NCBI GenBank assembly: GCA_020444545.1
Contig: JAHLKT010000001.1
Location: forward strand, 186,001 to 250,000
Source of the DNA: Desulfarculaceae bacterium
GTDB lineage: Bacteria; Desulfobacterota; Desulfarculia; Desulfarculales; Desulfarculaceae
Reading direction: 5' to 3'
Length of the DNA: 64,000 nucleotides
Of the stretch, positions 39,129 through 47,826 are shown piece after piece. Under the pieces are notes generated by a model. The model was not told where the DNA came from, ran no database searches, and worked only from the letters and a program-made list of their open reading frames with translations. Numbering within the stretch: position 1 is the stretch's first letter; each line of letters starts with the position of its first letter. A program made the position numbers and the translations under genes.

Positions 39129-41330
39129 GTGCTCGCAATCAGGCGTCTATCACGGCACATCCTAGTCTTGATCATTCTGGCCGGCTTGGCCGGCCTCTTT
39201 ATTAGCCCCGGGCCTGCCTTTGCCCAGGGGACCCTGATGCGCGTGGACGCCCAGGGTCCGGTGGACGTGCGCGCCGACCGGGTGGTCTACAACGAAAAGA
39301 CCGCCACCTACCGCGCCGAGGGCGAGGTGGAGATCGTGCGGGGCAAGACCCGCTTGATGGCCGACAAGATCAGCCTGGACGCCAATAGTCTGATCGCCGA
39401 GGCCGAGGGGCGGGTGCGCCTGGCCACCCCGGCCCAGGACATCACCGGCAAGAGCATGGTGGTGGACCTGAACAACAGCACCGGCAAGATCTACCAGGGC
39501 CGCATCTTCATAAAGACCAACAACTACTACCTTTCCGGGGCCGAGATAGCCAAGACCGGCAAGGAGACCTACACCATCAAGCAGGGCAGCTTCACCAGCT
39601 GCGACGGGGCCGACCCCGCCTGGCAGGTGACCGGCGAGGACATGGAAGTGACCGTGGAAGGCTACGGCACCGCCAAAAACACCGCCTTCCGCGTGAAAGG
39701 CGTGCCCATCCTGTGGGCCCCCTACCTGATGTTCCCGGCCAAGTTCAAGCGCCAGTCTGGCATGTTGGCTCCCCAGTTCGGCCAGAGCCAGCGCGACGGC
39801 TTCATCTTCAGCCTGCCCTACTACCAGACCCTCGGCGAAGACATGGACGCCACGGTCACGCTGAACTACTACACCAAGCGCGGGTTGGACCTGGGCCTGG
39901 AATACCGCTACTCCCTGGACCCGGGCTCCAAGGGCATGTTCATGTTGGACTACATGCCAAACGACCAGGCGGGCGAGGCACTTTACAAGGAAGGCAAGAA
40001 CGCCAAGCCCTACAGCTCGCGCTATTGGTTCCGAGGCATGGCCGACCAGAGCTTCTTCAACGACACCATGGAGTTGAAGGCCAACATCGACTTGGTGAGC
40101 GACCAGGACTACCTCCGGGAGTTCACCTTCGGCTACAGCGGCTTCAACGCCTCCGACCGCCGCCTGGCCCAGTGGTTCGGCCGCAACCTGGACCCCAACA
40201 CCAGCCTGACCCGCACCAACACCGTCAACGTAACCCGCTACTGGTCCTCGGCCAGCTTCAACGCGGGGGTCATCTACTACGACGACACCACGGGCAACAA
40301 CGACAACATCCTGCAATCGCTGCCCACCTTCAGCTTCGACGCCACCACCCAGCAGCTGGGCAACACCGGCCTGTACTTCGCCATGGGCTCCAGCTTCACC
40401 TACAACTACCGCGAGGAAGGCAGCACCGGCTTCATCTCGGACGTGGCCCCGGTGATCAGCCTGCCGCTTAACTTCAGCGACTACCTGGAGTTGGAGCCCA
40501 GCTTCACCTGGCGGCAGCGCTTCTACTCGGTAAACGGCGACGACAGCATAACCGACCCCAAGGACGCGGGCCTGAATCAGGTGTACGAGTTCAACGCCAG
40601 GGCCAGCACCTACCTCTACCGGGTGTTCGATTTCGGCACCGCCGAGAACCCCTACAAGATCAAGCACGCCTTCCGCCCGGTGATGACCTACGCCTACCGG
40701 CCCAGCCTGGACGAGGACAGCATCCCCGACCTGGCCCAGTTCGGCTCCCAGCGCACCAACGCGGTCAGCTACGGCATCGAGAACGCCCTGACCTACAAAG
40801 TCATGTCGGCCGACCCCAACAGCGGGGAGATCGTGCCGGTGTACCGCGAGTTCCTGCGCTTCAACGTGTATCACTCCTTTGACGTGAACACCTACCGCGA
40901 GGACAACGGCGGGCAATATTGGGGCGAGGTGTCGGCCACCACCCAGTTGCTGCCCACCGACAAGCTCTACTTCGAGAACACCACCTCCTGGAACCTCTAC
41001 GACAACAGCTTCACCCGGGTGGACTTCCTGGCCCGGGCCGAGGACAACCGGGGCGATACCATCACCCTGGATTGGCGCTACGACAACACCGGGGTGAAGC
41101 AGATCAACGGCTGGCTCAAGATCGCCCTGACCCAGCAGTGGTATGTAGGCTTCGTCAACCGCTACGACTTCGACACCGGCAACCAGTTCGAGGCCCAGTA
41201 CGAGCTGGGCTACGACGCGCAGTGTTGGGGTTTCAAGGCCTTTTACGTGGACGACATCAACCAGCGGGGCTTGTTCTTCGTGATCTCGCTGGGCGGTTTC
41301 GGCGAATTGCTCAACGTGGGAGGCTATTAG
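39129..41330 (+). CDS. lptD: LPS-assembly outer-membrane protein LptD
   Basis: About 733 aa. A GTG start at 39129 with GGAGGTGGA ahead gives a signal peptide with a strong hydrophobic core (VLIILAGLAGLFI) cut after AFA. Residues ~35-170 are the OstA/LptA-like jellyroll (VVYNEKTATYRAEGEVEI). The rest is a large aromatic-rich beta-barrel. Only one cysteine near the end (AQCWGF) matches the usual CC pair, with one earlier in SCDG, so disulphide layout is reduced. It inserts LPS into the outer membrane and is the best evidence for a diderm host. Confidence 0.93.
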   Translation: MLAIRRLSRHILVLIILAGLAGLFISPGPAFAQGTLMRVDAQGPVDVRADRVVYNEKTATYRAEGEVEIVRGKTRLMADKISLDANSLIAEAEGRVRLATPAQDITGKSMVVDLNNSTGKIYQGRIFIKTNNYYLSGAEIAKTGKETYTIKQGSFTSCDGADPAWQVTGEDMEVTVEGYGTAKNTAFRVKGVPILWAPYLMFPAKFKRQSGMLAPQFGQSQRDGFIFSLPYYQTLGEDMDATVTLNYYTKRGLDLGLEYRYSLDPGSKGMFMLDYMPNDQAGEALYKEGKNAKPYSSRYWFRGMADQSFFNDTMELKANIDLVSDQDYLREFTFGYSGFNASDRRLAQWFGRNLDPNTSLTRTNTVNVTRYWSSASFNAGVIYYDDTTGNNDNILQSLPTFSFDATTQQLGNTGLYFAMGSSFTYNYREEGSTGFISDVAPVISLPLNFSDYLELEPSFTWRQRFYSVNGDDSITDPKDAGLNQVYEFNARASTYLYRVFDFGTAENPYKIKHAFRPVMTYAYRPSLDEDSIPDLAQFGSQRTNAVSYGIENALTYKVMSADPNSGEIVPVYREFLRFNVYHSFDVNTYREDNGGQYWGEVSATTQLLPTDKLYFENTTSWNLYDNSFTRVDFLARAEDNRGDTITLDWRYDNTGVKQINGWLKIALTQQWYVGFVNRYDFDTGNQFEAQYELGYDAQCWGFKAFYVDDINQRGLFFVISLGGFGELLNVGGY

Positions 41331-41369
41331 ACTGCGGGAAAAAGCCTTCGGCTTTATTTCCTCCACCCC

Positions 41370-41398
41370 TTGACAGAACGGGGTCCAACCCCTATAAA
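41370..41398 (+). promoter_or_regulatory. Near-consensus sigma-70 promoter for rplM-rpsI
   Basis: TTGACA (41370-41375), a 17-base spacer and TATAAA (41393-41398). The first base expected in the RNA is near 41405, giving a leader of about 60 bases before the rplM ATG. It is the best promoter match in the window. Confidence 0.88.
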
Positions 41399-41465
41399 TA
41401 CAGCTTCGACAAGCGAGGGCGACCTACGCCCTATCCGCCCGAGATTACAAGTTAGGCTTAAGGTC

Positions 41466-41897
41466 ATGAAGAGCTTTGTAGCCAAAAAAGAAGACATCAG
41501 CCGGGAATGGTTCGTGGTGGACGCCACCGACCTGATTCTGGGGCGTCTGGCCAGTGAAGTGGCCCGGCGGCTCCGGGGCAAGCATAAGGCCATCTTTACC
41601 CCTCACGTGGACACCGGCGATTTCATCGTGGTGATCAACGCCGAGAAGGTGGCACTTACCGGCCGCAAGATGGACCAGAAGATGTACCATCGCCACAGCG
41701 GCTATCCCGGCGGCATCACTTCCATCAACGCCCGGCGTATGATGGATACCCACCCCGAGCGCGTGCTGATCAGCGCGGTCAAGGGCATGCTGCCCAAGAA
41801 CCGCCTGGGCCGCCAGATGCTAAAGAAGCTGAAGGTCTACGTGGGCCCCGAGCATCCGCACCAGGCCCAGCAGCCTCAGACTTTGAGCCTGAGCTAG
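41466..41897 (+). CDS. rplM: 50S ribosomal protein L13
   Basis: A 143-aa protein. [20 protein letters not shown] near residue 14, then [13 protein letters not shown] and a late [18 protein letters not shown] are canonical L13 blocks. The ATG at 41466 follows AGG close by; an upstream in-frame start at 41370 lies in the promoter and is rejected. L13 is an early 50S assembly protein and is paired with S9 in most bacteria, as here, 20 bases apart. Confidence 0.98.
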   Translation: MKSFVAKKEDISREWFVVDATDLILGRLASEVARRLRGKHKAIFTPHVDTGDFIVVINAEKVALTGRKMDQKMYHRHSGYPGGITSINARRMMDTHPERVLISAVKGMLPKNRLGRQMLKKLKVYVGPEHPHQAQQPQTLSLS

Positions 41898-41917
41898 GGC
41901 GGAGGAGCTTTTAGATT

Positions 41918-42313
41918 ATGAGCGACACCCGCGTATACTCCACCGGCAAACGCAAGACCGCGGTGGCCCGTTGTTGGCTGGTGCCCGGCGGCAGCGGCCA
42001 GATCATGGTCAACCGCAAGCTGGCCGACCAGTACTTCACCCGCGGCGTCCTGATCCAGATGGTCCGTCAGCCCCTGGCCATGACCGACAACCTGGACAAG
42101 ATGGACGTGATGGCCACGGTGCGCGGCGGAGGCCATGCCGGCCAGGCCGGCGCCCTGCGCCACGGCATCGCCAAGGCCCTGGCCGAGTTGAACCCCGAGC
42201 TGCACAAGCAGCTCAAGAAGGCCGGCTTCCTGACCCGCGACGCCCGTAAGAAGGAACGCAAGAAGTACGGTCAGCCCGGCGCCCGCGCCCGGTTCCAGTA
42301 CTCCAAGCGCTAA
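41918..42313 (+). CDS. rpsI: 30S ribosomal protein S9
   Basis: A 131-aa protein. [15 protein letters not shown] at the start, [20 protein letters not shown] near residue 70 and the C-terminal FQYSKR, whose Arg/Lys tail reaches the P-site tRNA, are diagnostic. GCGGAGGAG precedes the ATG. A strong intrinsic terminator ends the two-gene operon. Confidence 0.98.
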   Translation: MSDTRVYSTGKRKTAVARCWLVPGGSGQIMVNRKLADQYFTRGVLIQMVRQPLAMTDNLDKMDVMATVRGGGHAGQAGALRHGIAKALAELNPELHKQLKKAGFLTRDARKKERKKYGQPGARARFQYSKR

Positions 42314-42335
42314 GAGCGCTTCAGCTCGCTATTCC

Positions 42336-42369
42336 GGGGAAGGTCCAAGCGGGCCTTCCCCTTCTTTTT
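42336..42369 (+). terminator. Intrinsic terminator after rpsI
   Basis: GGGGAAGGTCC (42336-42346), loop AAGC, and GGGCCTTCCCC (42351-42361) form an 11-bp stem with one G-T pair, followed by TTCTTTTT. It is the clearest Rho-independent terminator in the window, 22 bases after the rpsI stop. Confidence 0.92.
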
Positions 42370-42381
42370 GGGGAGAATGCC

Positions 42382-43419
42382 ATGATTCCGGTCGCCATCA
42401 TGGGAGGCTCCGGTTACACCGGAGTGGAGTTAATGAGGCTTATCGCCGGGCATCCCGGCCTGGAGCTGAGCGCGGTGAGCTCGGCCCAGTTCAAGGACCA
42501 GCCAGTGGACGCGGTCTTCGGTGCCCTGGAAGGCATGGGGAAATTGAGCTTCGTGGACCACGACCCGGCCACCCTGGCCGGGGGCGCGCAGCTGGTTTTC
42601 CTGGCCGTGCCCCACAAGGCGGCCATGGCCGCCGCGCCGGCCCTCCTGGACGCCGGGGCCAAGGTGGTGGACCTCTCGGCCGACTTCCGGCTGCGGGACC
42701 GGGCGGTGTACGAAGAGTGGTACGCCCCCCACAGCGCGCCCGAGCTGCTTTCCGAGGCGGTGTACGGCCTGCCCGAGTTCTACCGCGATGAGATCCCCGG
42801 GGCCCGGCTGGTGGCCAACCCCGGCTGCTACGTGACCAGCGTGCTGGTGGCTTTGGCGCCACTACTCAAGGCCGGTCTGGTGGAGCCCGAAGGCCTCATC
42901 GCGGACAGCGCCTCGGGCGTGTCCGGCGCGGGGCGCTCGGCCAAGTTGGGCCTGATCCACGGCGAGGTGCACGAGAACTTCAAGGCCTACGCGGTGGACG
43001 GCCACAGGCACACCCCGGAGATGGAGCAGGAGCTTTCCGTGGCTGCTGGCCAAGAGGTGCGGCTCACCTTCACCCCGCATCTGTTGCCCATGGACCGGGG
43101 CATCCTGAGCACCATCTACGCCCGGCCTCGGGCAGGCGCGGACGCGGAAGCGGTGCGGGAGTGCTGGCAGGCGGCCTATGGCGACGAGCCCTTCATCCGG
43201 CCCCTGCCCCCCGGGCGGCTGCCCGCCTGCAAGGAGGTGCGGGGCACCAACCGGGTGCAGCTCGGCGTGGCCGTGGACCCGCGCTCCGGGCTCATCAAGC
43301 TGTTCTCGGCCCTGGACAACCTGTGCAAGGGCGCCAGCGGCCAGGCCATGCAGAACGCCAACCTCATGCTGGGCCTGGGCGAGACCGAGGGCCTGACCGA
43401 GCTGGCCTGCACCCCGTAG
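42382..43419 (+). CDS. argC: N-acetyl-gamma-glutamyl-phosphate reductase
   Basis: A 345-aa NADPH enzyme for the third step of arginine synthesis. The nucleotide loop GGSGYTG is at 8-14 and the catalytic cysteine is C149 in NPGCYVTS. GVSGAGRSAK near residue 175 and HRHTPEMEQEL (about 211) with the conserved histidine region are typical. TTTTTGGGGAG serves as the ribosome site. It lies just beyond the rpsI terminator and is followed by truA after eight bases. Confidence 0.96.
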   Translation: MIPVAIMGGSGYTGVELMRLIAGHPGLELSAVSSAQFKDQPVDAVFGALEGMGKLSFVDHDPATLAGGAQLVFLAVPHKAAMAAAPALLDAGAKVVDLSADFRLRDRAVYEEWYAPHSAPELLSEAVYGLPEFYRDEIPGARLVANPGCYVTSVLVALAPLLKAGLVEPEGLIADSASGVSGAGRSAKLGLIHGEVHENFKAYAVDGHRHTPEMEQELSVAAGQEVRLTFTPHLLPMDRGILSTIYARPRAGADAEAVRECWQAAYGDEPFIRPLPPGRLPACKEVRGTNRVQLGVAVDPRSGLIKLFSALDNLCKGASGQAMQNANLMLGLGETEGLTELACTP

Positions 43420-43427
43420 GGGCGGCC

Positions 43428-44276
43428 ATGGGCATGGAGCCACCCACCCTCTGGGAGCGCCTGGCCGGCCGTTTCCCGCCCCTGGACCTGCCCTTCGTGG
43501 AGCGGGAGCCGGAAGGCGAGAGCCGCCGGTTGGCCTTGGCGGTGGCCTATCGCGGGGCGGGCTTTGCCGGCTGGCAGGTGCAGCCCGGCGAGCCCACCAT
43601 CCAGGGGGCGGTGGAGGCCGCCCTGTCGCGCCTGTGCGACCAGCCTATCCGCATCGAGGCCTCGGGCCGCACCGACGCCGGCGTCAACGCCTGGGGCCAG
43701 GTGGCCAGCTTCAGCACCACCAGCCGCCTGGCCGCGCCGGAGATGCTCAGGGGGCTCAGGGCCCTGTTGCCTGGCGGCGTGTGGCCCCGCGCCCTGGGGC
43801 CGGTGGCCGAGGATTTCCACGCCCGCTTCAGCGCCCAGGGCAAGACCTACCATTATTACCTCTGGCCCCGGGCCGAGGCCCCGCTGTTCTTGGAGCCCCA
43901 CTGCTGGCCGCTAAAGGCCGGGCTGGACCTGGCGGCCATGCGCGCCGCCCTGGCAGGGCTGGTGGGCGAGGTGGACCTGGCCGCGTTCTCCACCGCCGGG
44001 TCCGAGCCGGGCCTGACCACCAGGCGCATGATCCACCGCGCCGAGCTGAACCAGCTTTCCGACGGCATGGTGGAGCTTCGCCTCACGGCCAGCGGCTTTT
44101 TGCGCCACAGCGTACGCAATCTGGCGGGCAGTCTGGTGCAGGTAGGCCGGGGCGAGCTGTTGCCCCAGGCCATGGCCGAGATGGCCGCCGCGGGCAGCCG
44201 CCTCTACTCCGGGCCCAAGGCCCCGCCCCAGGGGCTCTACCTGGCCAAGGTTTTCTACACGAGAGCGCCGGAGTAA
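43428..44276 (+). CDS. truA: tRNA pseudouridine(38-40) synthase
   Basis: About 282 aa. The catalytic aspartate is D83 in SGRTDAGVNAWGQV. GWQVQPGEPTIQGAVEAAL and FLRHSVRNLAGSLVQVG are diagnostic. It modifies the anticodon arm of many tRNAs. The first ~34 residues, before LALAVAYRGAGFAGWQ, extend beyond the usual TruA start and are Pro/Glu-rich. ATG 43428 or 43434 may be used. A dual-hairpin repeat starts within ten bases of the stop. Confidence 0.94.
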   Translation: MGMEPPTLWERLAGRFPPLDLPFVEREPEGESRRLALAVAYRGAGFAGWQVQPGEPTIQGAVEAALSRLCDQPIRIEASGRTDAGVNAWGQVASFSTTSRLAAPEMLRGLRALLPGGVWPRALGPVAEDFHARFSAQGKTYHYYLWPRAEAPLFLEPHCWPLKAGLDLAAMRAALAGLVGEVDLAAFSTAGSEPGLTTRRMIHRAELNQLSDGMVELRLTASGFLRHSVRNLAGSLVQVGRGELLPQAMAEMAAAGSRLYSGPKAPPQGLYLAKVFYTRAPE

Positions 44277-44283
44277 AGGGCGT

Positions 44284-44340
44284 TTCTTGTCGCGCCCAGA
44301 ACGGCGCGACCCCAATAGCAGAGCTATTGGGGGCAGCAGG
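44284..44340 (+). repeat. Dual-hairpin repeat, copy 2 (after truA)
   Basis: TTTCTT, then hairpin 1 GTCGCGCC (44289-44296)/GGCGCGAC (44303-44310) with loop CAGAAC, and hairpin 2 CCCCAATAGC (44310-44319)/GCTATTGGGG (44323-44332) with loop AGA; both stems are perfect. GCAGCAGG and a run of eight A follow. Confidence 0.85.
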
Positions 44341-44389
44341 AAAAAAAAGCAGGTTGCTCTCGTCCCCCCACTTCCCCACACATCACGCC

Positions 44390-44597
44390 TTGTCATTGCG
44401 AGGAGCGGCTTCTTGGCCGCGACGCGGCAATCTCTGCCCGCCAGCAGGTGACCTCGTGGCTTTAGTGTGGTGCGTAAGGAAAGTTGCCCAAGCTTGCGAG
44501 AGAGGGGGAGCCAACTCCAGGGAAGATGGCCACGGCCCGCCGCAAACAGCTCTCCACTTTCTACAACCGCCTTGGGCGGCGGCCCTCGCCATGACAA
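44390..44597. repeat. CATTGCGAG-type inverted-repeat element, diverged copy
   Basis: TTGTCATTGCGAGG (44390-44403) and CCTCGCCATGACAA (44584-44597) are inverted with one mismatch in 14. The left inner block GCAATCTCTGC (44427-44437) is kept, but its right partner is lost. It is longer (208 bp) than the copy at 25720. Confidence 0.7.
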
Positions 44598-44637
44598 CTA
44601 TTTCGGGGAAATTGAGGAAGCGGCCCTTTGGCCGGAT

Positions 44638-44695
44638 TTATTGTCGCGCCCAGAACGGCGCGACCCCGATAGACAAGCTATCGGGGCCGGCAGAC
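44638..44695 (+). repeat. Dual-hairpin repeat, copy 3
   Basis: Hairpin 1, GTCGCGCC (44643-44650)/GGCGCGAC (44657-44664), is identical to copy 2, including loop CAGAAC. Hairpin 2 is CCCCGATAG (44664-44672)/CTATCGGGG (44678-44686), with a different loop (ACAAG) and a G-C pair where copy 2 has A-T. It lies 3' of the minus-strand gene ending at 44712. Confidence 0.85.
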
Positions 44696-44711
44696 AGGGG
44701 GCGATAAGGCC

Positions 44712-44897
44712 TTAGCCTTTGTCCTTGCCCAGCGTATCTTTCAGGGTGTTGTAGACTTGGGGAAAGGCCTCTTCGAACGCGGCCACGGACATGCGGCCGC
44801 TCTCGATGAACTTGACGATGATCTCCTTGGAGGCCTTGAGCAAGGACTCCTGGCGCGGGGTCAGGCGGTCCAGAGGCGGCTCTTTTTTGGGGCTCAT
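44712..44897 (-). CDS. Small conserved protein of unknown function
   Basis: A 61-aa charged protein, MSPKKEPPLDRLTPRQESLL at its start, then helical (EIIVKFIESGRMSVAAFEEAF) and ending TLKDTLGKDKG. The ATG at 44897 has AAGGAG seven bases upstream, which decides against a longer 109-aa reading. The Pro-then-helix layout and codon use look real, and I believe similar short proteins occur in related bacteria, but I cannot name a function. It is divergent from mutL with 193 bases between. Confidence 0.65.
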   Translation of the reverse strand: MSPKKEPPLDRLTPRQESLLKASKEIIVKFIESGRMSVAAFEEAFPQVYNTLKDTLGKDKG

Positions 44898-45072
44898 GCG
44901 TCGGCTCCTTGTTCCCGCCGGGTCACCCCGCAGGAAGGAAGAAGGCACTCCATAGTTCCCAGCGGGGGCCCGGCACGAAGATAAACCTTGGGGGCCCATC
45001 CCCGGCCCGGCCAGCTTACACCAGCCTTGCGCGCGACACAAGCGCCCGTGGTGGTCAGCCCCGTGGGGGCTG

Positions 45073-45081
45073 TGCTATATC
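45073..45081 (+). promoter_or_regulatory. Extended -10 element next to the mutL start
   Basis: TGC followed by TATATC fits TGnTATAAT with one mismatch. Transcription would begin at about 45088-45091, at or within a few bases of the mutL ATG. No Shine-Dalgarno sequence lies between. Confidence 0.4.
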
Positions 45082-45090
45082 TTCTAGACT

Positions 45091-46899
45091 ATGCAAGCTA
45101 TTATCCCCCCCAGACCGGTCCGCCTGCTGCCCGAGGAAGTCGCCAACCAGATCGCCGCCGGCGAGGTGGTGGAGCGCCCGGCCAGCGTGCTCAAGGAGCT
45201 GGTGGAAAACGCCCTGGACGCTGGGGCCCGGCGTATCGCGGTGGAGGTGGCCGCCGGGGGGCGCAAGCTGATCCGGGTGGTGGACGACGGCGCGGGCATG
45301 GGGCCCGACGATCTCTTGATGGCCCTGGAGCGCCACGCCACCAGCAAGGTGGCCAGCGCGGCGGACCTGACCCATGTGGGCTCCCTGGGCTTCCGGGGCG
45401 AGGCCCTGCCCTCCATCGCGGCGGTGAGCCGGATGCTGCTCCGCTCGCGGCGGGAGAGTGACGAGGCGGGCTCCCAGGCGCGGGTGGAAGGCGGGGCCAT
45501 CAAGGCGGTGGAAGAGGTGGGCTGCCCGGTGGGCACCCTGGTGGAGGTCAAGGACCTTTTCTTCAACACCCCGGCGCGGCGCAAGTTTTTAAAGAGCCAG
45601 GCCACGGAAAGCGGCCACCTGGCCGGGGCCCTGGTGCGCCTGGCTCTGGCCCGGCCCGAGGTGGCCTTCCGCTACAGCGTGGGCAATCAGGTGACCTACG
45701 ATCTGTCCGGCGGCCAGGATCTGGCGGTGCGGGCCGCGTCCCTGCTGGGCCGCGCCTCGGCCGAGGCCATGGTGCGCCTGGAGGAGAGCGAGGATGTGCT
45801 GGGCCTGGAGGGCCTGGCCGGGCTGCCTTCGCTGAGCCGCTCGACCGCGGACCAGGTTTATACCTTTGTGAACGGCCGTTTCGTGCGCGACAAGGTGCTC
45901 TTGCACGCGGTGAACCAAGCCTATCGCGGGCTCATGCCCGACAACCGCAGGCCGGTGGTGGTGCTGCACCTTACCCTGGACCCGGAGCTGGTGGACGTGA
46001 ATGTGCACCCGGCCAAGACCGAGGTGCGCTTCACCCGCTCCCAGGAGGTGCACGACGCCCTGGCCCGGGCCCTGCGGCGGGGCCTGAGCAAGGGGCGCGG
46101 CGTGAAGCCCAGCGCCCGGCCGGTGGTGGCCCAGGGCGCCCCGCCCCGGCCCTATGCCGCGCCCGCGCGGGGGCCCGCGGCCCCGCCGCCCCGGGTGGCC
46201 GAGCCCAGTGCGCCGTCGCGCCCGGCCGAGCACGCCTCCCCGCCTCCCCCGGCGGACGCCGCCCTGCCCGGCGGCGCGGCCAAGCGTCTGCAACCGCTCT
46301 ACACCAAGGCCGAGGAGCTCACGGTGATCGGCCAGCTGCACGGGCTCTACGTGCTCTGCTCCTCGCCCCAGGGCCTGGTGCTGGTGGACCAGCACGCGGC
46401 CCACGAGCGCCTGACCTACGAGCGGCTAAAGGCGGGCCTGGCCCGGGGCGAGCTGCCCCGCCAGGGACTGTTGTCGCCCCTGACCATGGAGCTGAGCCCC
46501 GGCGAGGCGGCCTGGGCCGGGGAGCAGGCCGAGCAGTGGGCCCGTTTGGGCCTGGAGCTGGAGCCCTTCGGCGGGGCCACCTGGGCCATCCAGGCGGTTC
46601 CGCCCCATCTGGCCGGGGGCGACCCCCGCCCGGCGGTGCGCGACCTGCTCAGCCAGATGAGCGCCAGCGGCCTGGAGGCGGAGACCCCGGAGTTTGTGGA
46701 GACCGCGCTCCGCTCCCTGGCCTGCCACGGCTCGGTGCGCCAGGGCCAGCGGCTCAAGCCCCGCGAGCTGGAGGAGCTGGTGGACCAGATCTGCCAGCTG
46801 CCCGCGCCCCTCACCTGCCCCCACGGCCGCCCGGTGATGCTCCTGCTCACCCGCCACGAGCTGGACCGCCAGTTCCGCCGGAGCGGCGATGGCTCCTGA
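45091..46899 (+). CDS. mutL: DNA mismatch repair protein MutL with endonuclease motif
   Basis: A 602-aa GHKL ATPase. LPEEVANQIAAGEVVERPAS, ELVENALDAGA, DDGAGM and GFRGEAL form the ATP site. A Pro/Ala-rich linker spans ~350-395. The C-terminal domain holds DQHAAHERLTYE (433-444), the DQHAx2Ex4E motif of nicking MutL proteins, plus CPHGRP near the end, so it should be a latent endonuclease, unlike E. coli MutL. An in-frame TAG two codons upstream fixes the ATG at 45091. No mutS is in the window. Confidence 0.96.
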   Translation: MQAIIPPRPVRLLPEEVANQIAAGEVVERPASVLKELVENALDAGARRIAVEVAAGGRKLIRVVDDGAGMGPDDLLMALERHATSKVASAADLTHVGSLGFRGEALPSIAAVSRMLLRSRRESDEAGSQARVEGGAIKAVEEVGCPVGTLVEVKDLFFNTPARRKFLKSQATESGHLAGALVRLALARPEVAFRYSVGNQVTYDLSGGQDLAVRAASLLGRASAEAMVRLEESEDVLGLEGLAGLPSLSRSTADQVYTFVNGRFVRDKVLLHAVNQAYRGLMPDNRRPVVVLHLTLDPELVDVNVHPAKTEVRFTRSQEVHDALARALRRGLSKGRGVKPSARPVVAQGAPPRPYAAPARGPAAPPPRVAEPSAPSRPAEHASPPPPADAALPGGAAKRLQPLYTKAEELTVIGQLHGLYVLCSSPQGLVLVDQHAAHERLTYERLKAGLARGELPRQGLLSPLTMELSPGEAAWAGEQAEQWARLGLELEPFGGATWAIQAVPPHLAGGDPRPAVRDLLSQMSASGLEAETPEFVETALRSLACHGSVRQGQRLKPRELEELVDQICQLPAPLTCPHGRPVMLLLTRHELDRQFRRSGDGS

Positions 46900-47821
46900 G
46901 GCACCGGCCCTGGTGGTGCTGGCCGGGCCCACCGCGGCGGGCAAGACCGCCCTTTCCCTGCGCCTGGCCCGCGAGCACCACGCCGAAATCGTGGGCGCGG
47001 ACAGCGTGCAGGTCTACCGGGGCCTGGACATCGGCTCGGCCAAACCCACCCCCGGGGAGCAGGCGCAGGCGCGGCATCACCTGATCGACATGGCCGACCC
47101 GGCCGAGGGCTTCTCGGCCGCGCGCTACGCGGAGCTGGCCCAGGCGGCCATCGCGGACATCCACGCCCGGGGCAAAAAAGCCCTGGTGGTGGGCGGCACG
47201 GGCTTGTACATCAAGGCCCTGCTCTGGGGACTGGTCCCGGTCCCGGAGGTGGACCCCGCGCTGCGGGCAGAGCTGGCCGAGGCCTGGGACGAGCAAGGTG
47301 CCGAAGCCATGCACGCCCGCCTGGCCGAGCGCGACCCCGAGGCCGCCGCCCGCCTGCACCCCAACGACCGCCAGCGGGTGCTACGGGCCCTGGAGGTGTG
47401 CCTCCAGACCGGCGAGCCCTTCAGCCGCCGGCAGGAGAAACACAAGCAAAGCGAGCCGCGTTACGCGCATTTGTTCATCGGCCTGGAGCGGCCCCGCGAG
47501 GAGCTGAACCAGCGCATCGAGACCCGCGCCCGGGCCATGTGGCAGGGCGGGCTCCTGGCCGAGGTGGAGGGCCTGCTGGCCGCGGGCACGCCCCCGGAAG
47601 CGCCGGGCCTGGCCACCCTGGGCTATCGCCAGGCCGTGGCCGCCTTGAGCGGGACCATGCAGCCTGATGACGCGCTGTTTGATATGATTAAGGCAACCAA
47701 GGCCTACGCCAAGCGGCAGCTCACCTGGTTCCGCGGGGTGGAGGGCCTGCACTGGCACAATGCCGACGACCACGCGGGCGTCAGCCAACGGGTGGCCGGC
47801 TTCTGGTCCCATAAGGGGTAG
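46889..47821 (+). CDS. miaA: tRNA dimethylallyltransferase
   Basis: A 310-aa enzyme putting an isopentenyl group on A37 of UNN-decoding tRNAs. P-loop GPTAAGKT is at 13-20; IVGADSVQVYRGLDIGSAKP (about 33-52) and GGTGLYIKALL follow; QLTWFR near the C-terminus is typical. ATG 46889 overlaps the end of mutL by 11 bases; mutL-miaA is a widespread pair. Confidence 0.96.
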   Translation: MAPEAPALVVLAGPTAAGKTALSLRLAREHHAEIVGADSVQVYRGLDIGSAKPTPGEQAQARHHLIDMADPAEGFSAARYAELAQAAIADIHARGKKALVVGGTGLYIKALLWGLVPVPEVDPALRAELAEAWDEQGAEAMHARLAERDPEAAARLHPNDRQRVLRALEVCLQTGEPFSRRQEKHKQSEPRYAHLFIGLERPREELNQRIETRARAMWQGGLLAEVEGLLAAGTPPEAPGLATLGYRQAVAALSGTMQPDDALFDMIKATKAYAKRQLTWFRGVEGLHWHNADDHAGVSQRVAGFWSHKG

Positions 47822-47826
47822 CGACG

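Larger units (their letters stand above)
44277..44711. other. 435-bp gene-free, repeat-filled gap between truA and a minus-strand gene
   Basis: Two dual-hairpin repeats in the same orientation (44284-44340 and 44638-44695) bracket a CATTGCGAG-type element (44390-44597). Reading frames across it have no family resemblance and cross the repeats, so I call none coding. Confidence 0.75.

Noticed and set aside
41334-41360. AAAGCC-TTC-GGCTTT hairpin after lptD as a terminator
   Set aside because: A short 6-bp stem followed by ATTTCC, too weak to assert.
39162-41366. 734-codon minus-strand open frame opposite lptD
   Set aside because: A shadow of lptD; Val/Gly/His-rich translation without any domain.
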